Below are positions 57,513 through 64,000 of a DNA stretch of 64,000 bases, one piece after another. The DNA comes from Haberlea rhodopensis. Its lineage: Eukaryota; Streptophyta; Magnoliopsida; Lamiales; Gesneriaceae. Position numbers and translations under genes: made by a program. Location: NCBI GenBank assembly GCA_907163345.1, contig CAJQUN010000003.1, positions 186,001-250,000 on the forward strand, in the 5' to 3' direction. The notes below the pieces were generated by a model. It did not search any database. It was not told the origin of the DNA and saw nothing but the letters and a program-made list of their open reading frames with translations. The stretch's first letter is position 1. The number at the start of each line of letters is the position of its first letter.

Positions 57513-58655
57513 TGTCCCACTTGAAGAACCAGATTAATTGGGACAGTGAATACCTTTAGAGGGAGAAAAAGGGAAAAAAATTATGAGAAGTACCAAAAAA
57601 ATAAAACACTAAAACCAATAGAAAAATAAATGGCATATTCTTTTTAGAAAATTGAGAATCCAGTTCATAAAATGAAAAATTACTGGGACACTTCGAGTCC
57701 TAAACTGTGTGTTCTTTGGTGTGTGTAATATAGGGTTTGGCCTAAATTCAGCCGACACAAGGGAAACATTGTAGACAGGAATAGCATTGCACACTCTCAT
57801 TCAAACCTTATTCACAAATGTCATTTGAAAAATGTCCCGATGAAAGAAGGGGTACAACATAACTATCAGCGACGGCTAGGCTAGTGAGGAACCTATTATG
57901 CATCAAGTGCATTCAAGTACTTAATTCGGTGCCTTCTAGTTATCTGATTTTTCAGTTATTACAGCAGGGCAATCCACTGAAAGAGAGTATGAAGGTATAT
58001 GATTTTACGGTGCACGGAACAATGACATTTAATTGACATGCAGACTTGCAGAACTTAAGGAGCATAGAAAAGGAAAAATTCAACAAGACGGAAAAAAAAG
58101 GAAATTTAAAGTATGCGAGCTCCAAGGAAACAGGAAACCTGTTTATCAGAAACTAAAAGACAACGAAAAACCCCAAAAGATTTATACAATTTTGGAAAAT
58201 GCCAGACTCATATCCACAAAGAAACAGCATATATCTGAATCCAGTAGCGCCCAACATGGCAATTGTATTAAACCAAAGAAGAGACTTCAGCACATGTAAC
58301 CATGGTAACAGCAGAACACAAGGTAAAATTTTTTAGGGAAAAAAACTCATTCAGGCAAATTGTCTCAAGCTAAAAGCACTTGTTCAAATTAAAAACACCA
58401 AATAGCACAGCTTCCAGCATTCAAACACCGTAATCGAAAAAAGGTTAGCCAAAAAAAAATTAATAAGAAAACAAACCTGGTAAATTATATCCAGCAGCGG
58501 AAAAAAAGCCCAATTGAATATAACCGAGCAAAAACAAGTAGATCTGAGAAACCGATGGAAACTGAAGAATTGAATCAGATTGGAGAAGAAATTGAAAGAT
58601 CGACAAGCATAGGAAAGATCGACAGGGCGAGGCCGGTTTGTGACTGCTCACAGTG
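57513..58655 (-). other. CAC3 5' UTR exons and 5' UTR intron
   Basis: The first exon is untranslated (about 58655-58477) and ends at a CAG|GTTTGT donor. The acceptor AAAG|GTATTC lies at 57554/57553, 41 nt upstream of the ATG. The intron of about 920 bp holds no gene. A long leader intron in a housekeeping gene often raises expression; that is inference here. Confidence 0.7.
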
Positions 58656-58681
58656 AATGGAAGACGAAAAAAATGGGGGAA

Positions 58682-58689
58682 TTTATATA
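58682..58689 (-). promoter_or_regulatory. CAC3 TATA box
   Basis: TATATAAA on the minus strand, about 30 bp upstream of the C/T-rich leader that starts near 58655. Confidence 0.55.
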
Positions 58690-58919
58690 AGTTTCGATGG
58701 TTCCAATGCTGAATAATAAAAAGCAGCTAATAAGTATCGGCTTTGTTGATGATGAGGGGCAACGTTTTTCGGTAAGGCCGTTGAAACCCCGGACTCTGGG
58801 AAACAAACATAGCTATTCGACTAGTGAACTCAGTACTCATCTTGGTCACACTTAACAAGTGTCCTACTCACGCTTAAATTCATAGTTATCTTATATTTCT
58901 GTTTGTAAAGTAAATTTCA

Positions 58920-59363
58920 TCATTTTAAAATGAATACATCAATGAATTGAGATAAACTATATAAATAATAATTGAGATAATCAAGTCGAGTTGTACATGT
59001 GTGTCAGTCTTTTCCAAACGCTTCTGCCGGTCAGAATATCATGTTTAATCCCCTTGAATTACAAGTCTTTGCATATAATTTCGAGTCATGTCTTCTTCGG
59101 TCGTCCTCTCGCTCTCGTGAAATTGGCCGAAATTCATGGACTACACTCGACGCACATGTGCATTGTTGGGCCTACGTCGTACGTGACCAAACCAACGTAA
59201 GCGATTTTCTTACATCTTCTCTTCTATACAAGCAACAACTACGCCAGCTTGAATATATTTGTTACTTATTTTATCTCTTTTGGTCTTACCGTACATCCAA
59301 CGAAGCATACACATCTCTACCACACTTATATATTTTGGATGTGATTCCTTTAGGGTGCATATC
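58920..59363 (-). mobile_element. RTE-type LINE fragment, copy 2
   Basis: Related to 51351-51960. The minus strand (59363 down to about 59130) reads 'EMCMLRWMYGKTKRDKISN' and 'EEKM', the conserved C-terminal tail of plant RTE-clade LINE polymerases. A Gypsy LTR interrupts it at 59364, where copy 1 continues without a break. Confidence 0.65.
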
Positions 59364-61412
59364 TGTGATATCCCCGAAATGATTAATTGCAATTTGAGCA
59401 TTAATTGTGTTTATACGATTAATTATGGGGTAATTAATATTGTGTTGGATTTATTTATCTTATGGAAATGCATGGTCATATGGAAAGGGTGACCCGGGAG
59501 TGCATTTCAGGGTGCATGTTGTGCATGTTGGGGAAAAAATTGTTATTAGCATGATTTATTTGCCATGGTTAGCAATTAATTGGAAATCATGAGTTTAATT
59601 GATATTTTGGTGCATTTTGGTGAAATGCCTTTTAAATATCATGTTGGGGTGTTTTATACACCATGGGTTTGTGAAATGCTTTTAATTAAAACCCAACCCC
59701 TTTTATACCCCAACCCCACCCTACCTTTACCCTCACTTTCCCCAAATCACTTCCCACAAACCCTTTCCCCTTATTTTCGAGTTGGAGCATAAAGGTGGAG
59801 AGAAACCCTTCCAAAAATCTTGTTTTGTGGAGTTTATTGGGAGATTTGAAGTCCCCAAGAGGTATGGATGCCTCATTGTTGATTTTGTAGTGTTTTATTC
59901 GATTTTGGAAATGGTTTAAATGGGTTTGTGTTGGGTTGTTGTGGTTTTGGTTAAGGGTTGGATTTGTAGTTGTTTTGAGGTGTATTTTGAAGGTTTATGT
60001 TGTTATTTATGTTGTTGGTTTGATGGTTTAAGTGTTGGTATGGATTGGAAGGTTTTGGTATGCAAAAATGGTGAAAAATCGCGAGTCTGTGCGAGGCGAT
60101 CGACCGCCTGAAATGGGGCGATCGATCGCCGAAGGGCAGTACCAAAATTTCAGAACAGGCGATCGATCGCCTGAAATGAGGCGACCGATCGCCGAGAGGC
60201 AGTAGCCAATCCAAGGTTTAGGCGATCGATCGCCATGTTTGGCGCGATCGATCGCCGCGAAGGAAAAATTGAGGCGATCGATCGCCTCAGCCAAGCGATC
60301 GATCGCCAACTGTGGAATTTTGAGAAATGCTTTCTTTTGTCGAATTTTTGGTATTTGACTATTATTTGGCTTCTAATATGGGGTTGTGTGATTGTGTAGA
60401 ACCATCCCAGGTAGCAACGCAACCAAGGAACTGAAGCCATATCAATTCCACTTTTGGAAAGGTACGTAGAGGACGTACGGGCACCCAACGGTACATGTAT
60501 CTAATATACTCATTGTTTATGCATTGTGGATGCGAGTATATATGTGATTATGCATTGTGGATGCAAATACATGTTGAATTATGCATGATGATTGTAGATG
60601 CATATGGTTATTGGTGCATATCCCATGAGTCGTGGTCATCCCTTGATGATTTTAATGCTTGCCGCTATTTGTTTTGGTTCCGCTAAATGTGAAGCGAGGG
60701 GTGGGAGCGCCGCATGTCACATTTGAGCGTGGTTATCATATAGGGCGAGGAAAGAATATTTGCCGCTCAATGTGACGCGAGGGGTGGGAGCGCCGCATGT
60801 CCATTGAAGCGAGGTTATTCTATGCCGCCTATATGTAAATAAGCGAGGGGCATTAAAATACATTGTGATGGACAGACTAGGGATTGATGATTGGTATTTG
60901 ATATCGATGAGATGGTATTATGTCATGACATGTGTAGACCATTAAAAATAATCTATTGATTATACTAATGAGTTATGGTACAGGGACAACCAAACGGGAA
61001 GCGTTTGAAATGCATGGGAAAAACAGGAAGTGTTTTATTATGATTATGCATTTACGCTTTATATTCATATTGTGTTGTATATGAATGATATCATTGCTCA
61101 TGTTTGGGGGTTGTCCTTGTAGGTACTTTTGGCATGATATGAAGGGGGCTAAGACGGGTTGAGACCGTGAGCTTGAAGAGCACTTTTGGTAGATGAAGGA
61201 CATGATTATTTTGTATAGTGTATACTCTAGGAGTAGTGTAAAACTATAATTGATAACATTCTTTTGATGGGGAATGTAATTAATCCATTGATAGTCCTCA
61301 TTTTGGCATGTAACTTTTAGGCTCATAGCCTCAACATGATTAATTTACTCTGATCATTTATATTAGCTCTAATTATGCCTTTGATCCGCACTTAAGGATT
61401 AGGGTCCTTACA
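59364..61412 (+). repeat. 5' LTR of Ty3/Gypsy element
   Basis: 2049 bp from TGTGATATCCCCG to AGGGTCCTTACA, directly followed by a tRNA-Met PBS. It contains eight copies of a GGCGATCGATCGCC-type palindrome in 60095-60306, and two related GC-rich blocks with 'GAGGGGTGGGAGCGCCGCATGTC' type sequence (about 60697-60719 and 60779-60801). The 3' LTR and target duplication lie beyond the window. Confidence 0.88.
60095..60306. repeat. Array of GGCGATCGATCGCC palindromes
   Basis: Eight palindromic units start at about 60095, 60117, 60158, 60180, 60221, 60244, 60273 and 60295. Five are perfect 14-mers or extend further; the others differ by one base or lack the outer pair. Spacing alternates between about 22 and 41 bp. 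The array also shows a larger duplicated pattern ('CTGAAATG.GGCGA' between units 1-2 and 3-4). Confidence 0.9.
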
Positions 61413-61416
61413 TTAG

Positions 61417-61428
61417 TGGTATCAGAGC
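61417..61428 (+). promoter_or_regulatory. Gypsy primer-binding site (tRNA-Met)
   Basis: TGGTATCAGAGC, four bases after the LTR end. Confidence 0.93.
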
Positions 61429-61626
61429 AGTGGTTAGAGAACCCGGGAACGAGTGAAGGGTAGCCTTAGCATGATTGGCTAGGTGCTTACATTTGAGGCA
61501 TGTTTATGCATGTGGTGCATATTGATGTATATTCTGTTATACTAACATGCTTATTATCATTCCTGTTATCTAACGGCATAACATGTATATTTGTTTTGGA
61601 ATTGTTGTTAACATTTGTGTTACATC

Positions 61627-64000
61627 ATGGCTGCTATGAATGCGGGGAACCTTAACGAAGAGGTTGGCGATATTGGGAGCGTGAACGCTAGCGTTGGACA
61701 AGTGAACCCTCTACCTCCACCAGCAGTAGGCATGGAGCCAGTGGCTCAGTTATTGCTACCCGGTGAGATTAGCTTGACTCAGTTTCTATCTTATCACCCG
61801 CCCCGGTTTGAAGGAACAGAATCAGGAGAGGAAGCTGAGGAGTGGCTGGAAAGACTTGAGCAGATATTTGTGTCGGCTCCTTGTGCTGTTACAGCGTGGC
61901 TGAGGCTGGCAGAGTTCCAGTTGGCAAAGAAACCTCTGATGTGGTGGAGTAGCACTGTAATGGAACTGAGAGCACTGGGTACTGTGATTGATTGGACACT
62001 CTTCAGGACCCGGTTTCTGAACCGGTACTTCTCCGCAGCGGCGAGACAGACGAAGGAGGACGAGTTTACAAGTTTGAAACAGGGGAACATGACAGTGTCA
62101 GACTATGCCATGCGGTACTCTTCGTTGCTGAGGTATGTTCCCCACATTGCCACCAATGGGCACGCAAAGATGAGGAATTTTATGAAGGGTTTGCGACCGG
62201 AGCTCTTTGATCGGGTTATCACCAATAACCCAACTTCTTTTGATGATGCTCACACAAGAGTGGAGTTTGCCGAGCTTGGAGTGGGAGCTTATCCTAGTGC
62301 TGTGCCACCACAAGTACCACAACAGAGGCAAACTAATGACAGCTTGAGGCCCTGGGGAGAGCCATTTAAACCTCGTGGTGCCTCTTCATCTGCACGGTTT
62401 GGTGGAAAGAAGTTCTTTGGTCAGAAGCAGGAGAACAAGAAGAGCAATTGGTCCGCCAACCGAGGGTCTACGCAAGGAAATAGGCCGGGAGAGCCGAGGT
62501 GCGACAATTGTGGAGGGCCACATTCTTCAAGTAAGTGCCCTGCCTGTTATAGCTGTGGCAAGATGGGCCACATCTCTCGGTATTGCCCCACCCAGGGAGG
62601 ACAGTCAGAGTTTCAGGGCAACAGGCCGAGGTTTGATGACAGGACAGTACACCAGAGGCAGCAGTTTGGGCCTCGACCATCGGGAGGTCAGACAGTGGGA
62701 CCGCCCCAGGGACAGGTTTATGCGCTGACTAGAGAGCAGGCCCAGGCAGCCCCAGAGGAGGTGATCGCCGGTACGTGTCATTTATTTACGTACCCTGCTT
62801 TTATTTTGATAGATACAGGTGCCTCCCACTCTTTTGTATCTGTTGGCTTTGTGGAGAGACACCATATGCGCACGTCTTCTCTACCCACGCCTCTCCTTGT
62901 CTCGACACCCACTGGAAGAAATGTCGTTGCTGATCAGTTCATGGCAGATTGCCTCATTTATTTTGAGGGCAACGAGTTGAAGACAGACTTGATTGTGTTG
63001 GGTATGTCGGACTTCGACTGCATCTTGGGCATTGATATTCTGAACAGATATCAGGCAGTGGTAGATTGCCGGCAGAAGACAGTGAAGTTCAGACCTGATT
63101 TGGGTAGTCAGTGGACTTTCTATGGCAACGGTTCTCGTGCGAAGATTCCGTTGATTTCAGCGATCAAGATGACTCAGCTGTTGGAACGTGGCCACACGGG
63201 CTATCTCATCTATGCCGTGGACACGTCTGGGAAGAATGAGGAATTGAGAGTTGAGGATGTACCAGTCGTGGCAGAATTTGCTGATGTATTCCCAGAAGAG
63301 ATCCCAGGATTCCCACCGGCTAGGGAAGTTGAGTTTGGGATCGAGTTGTTACCGGGGACATCCGCTATCTCTCGTGCACCTTACAGGATGGCACCGGCGG
63401 AGTTGAGGGAATTGAAGGAACAGTTGCAGGATCTCCTTGACAAGGGATATATACGCCCGAGCGTATCGCCATGGGGCGCACCGGTCCTCTTTGTGAAGAA
63501 GAAGGACGGTTCGATGCGGATGTGCATCGATTACCGGCAACTGAATAAAGCCACAGTAAAGAACAAATATCCTCTCCCAAGGATTGATGATTTATTTGAT
63601 CAGTTGCAAGGTACCAGATTATATAGCAAGATTGATTTGAGGTCCGGGTATCACCAGATTCGAGTCAGGGAGGAAGATGTGCAGAAGACAACATTCCGGA
63701 CTCGATATGGACATTATGAGTTCTTAGTGATGCCGTTCGGTGTGACGAATGCTCCAGCGGTCTTTATGAGTCTGATGAACAGAGTGTTTCAGCCGTATCT
63801 TGATCAGTTCGTCATCGTGTTCATCGACGACATTCTCATCTATTCCCGGAGCGAGGAAGAGCACGTGAAACACTTGAGGACAGTGCTCCAGATTCTCCGA
63901 GATCACCAGTTGTATGCCAAGCTCAGTAAGTGTGAGTTTTGGTTGAGCAGTGTAGTATTTCTGGGCCATGTCATATCGAGCAGCGGAATATCAGTGGATC
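61627..64000 (+). CDS. gag-pol: Ty3/Gypsy Gag-Pol polyprotein (runs off the window)
   Basis: Uninterrupted from ATG 61627 to the window end (791 codons seen, no stop). Order: retrotransposon gag domain (about residues 55-220); two adjacent zinc knuckles (CDNCGGPHSSSKC and CYSCGKMGHISRYC, about 298-320); retropepsin-like protease with 'LIDTGASHSF' (about 395); RT with 'KIDLRSGYHQIRV' and 'VFIDDILIYSRS' (about 730-742). Sequence style and single gag-pol frame fit the Tekay/Del chromovirus lineage; integrase and chromodomain would lie beyond the edge. The intact frame suggests recent activity. Confidence 0.92.
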   Translation, partial: MAAMNAGNLNEEVGDIGSVNASVGQVNPLPPPAVGMEPVAQLLLPGEISLTQFLSYHPPRFEGTESGEEAEEWLERLEQIFVSAPCAVTAWLRLAEFQLAKKPLMWWSSTVMELRALGTVIDWTLFRTRFLNRYFSAAARQTKEDEFTSLKQGNMTVSDYAMRYSSLLRYVPHIATNGHAKMRNFMKGLRPELFDRVITNNPTSFDDAHTRVEFAELGVGAYPSAVPPQVPQQRQTNDSLRPWGEPFKPRGASSSARFGGKKFFGQKQENKKSNWSANRGSTQGNRPGEPRCDNCGGPHSSSKCPACYSCGKMGHISRYCPTQGGQSEFQGNRPRFDDRTVHQRQQFGPRPSGGQTVGPPQGQVYALTREQAQAAPEEVIAGTCHLFTYPAFILIDTGASHSFVSVGFVERHHMRTSSLPTPLLVSTPTGRNVVADQFMADCLIYFEGNELKTDLIVLGMSDFDCILGIDILNRYQAVVDCRQKTVKFRPDLGSQWTFYGNGSRAKIPLISAIKMTQLLERGHTGYLIYAVDTSGKNEELRVEDVPVVAEFADVFPEEIPGFPPAREVEFGIELLPGTSAISRAPYRMAPAELRELKEQLQDLLDKGYIRPSVSPWGAPVLFVKKKDGSMRMCIDYRQLNKATVKNKYPLPRIDDLFDQLQGTRLYSKIDLRSGYHQIRVREEDVQKTTFRTRYGHYEFLVMPFGVTNAPAVFMSLMNRVFQPYLDQFVIVFIDDILIYSRSEEEHVKHLRTVLQILRDHQLYAKLSKCEFWLSSVVFLGHVISSSGISVD

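Noticed and set aside
60095..60306. CRISPR-like array
   Set aside because: Units are 14-bp palindromes with irregular spacers in a plant LTR; no CRISPR architecture or cas genes.
59951..60309. Repetitive 'GDRSP' and 'RRSIA' proteins on the minus strand
   Set aside because: All frames simply translate the GGCGATCGATCGCC palindrome array in an LTR.

Overview
This window is nuclear DNA of a flowering plant, most likely a eudicot. Two split genes with canonical plant introns can be modelled to the base. The rest is AT-rich intergenic DNA packed with plant-type transposable elements (a Sirevirus-like Copia, Ty3/Gypsy LTRs, a TRIM, LINE fragments, MITEs), a decayed endogenous pararetrovirus and several gene relics. 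No CRISPR array, operon or bacterial gene is present. I cannot name the species.

Layout: 1-1.6 kb is AT-rich with a Mutator-type MITE (9-bp target duplication). 1.63-9.2 kb is a heavily broken endogenous caulimovirid that still shows coat, movement, protease, RT and RNase H domains, an extra 3' ORF and a viral promoter. A young, full-length Sirevirus-like Copia element (9.25-19.9 kb; gag, pol, env-like; near-identical LTRs; TSD TAATT) sits at its 3' edge. 20.7-21.3 kb is a TRIM element. 24.3-26.45 and 28.4-30.6 kb are two solo LTRs of one Gypsy-like family in opposite orientation, flanking a LINE relic; the second carries a complex duplication. 31.0-31.3 kb is a foldback MITE.

31.5-40.2 kb is a gene graveyard: relics of a plastid-type membrane protein, a CIPK kinase, a PPR gene resembling Arabidopsis At3g09060, and a PHT4-type chloroplast anion transporter. 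41.6-50.8 kb is DEX1 (13 exons, 870 aa, minus strand), with a decayed Copia element in intron 5 and an unusual 5' splice site at intron 11. 53.15-58.65 kb is the nuclear accA/CAC3 gene for the chloroplast acetyl-CoA carboxylase alpha-carboxyltransferase (10 coding exons, 764 aa, minus strand, 5'UTR intron). 51.35-51.96 and 58.9-59.36 kb are related RTE-LINE fragments, one carrying a plastid trnA-like piece. From 59.36 kb to the window end is the 5' part of an apparently intact Ty3/Gypsy element whose LTR holds a striking array of GGCGATCGATCGCC palindromes.

The two live host genes are unrelated in function: DEX1 acts in pollen-wall patterning, CAC3 in plastid fatty-acid synthesis. The transposons explain most of the remaining sequence through nested insertion: Copia next to virus, Gypsy into LINE, Copia into a DEX1 intron.
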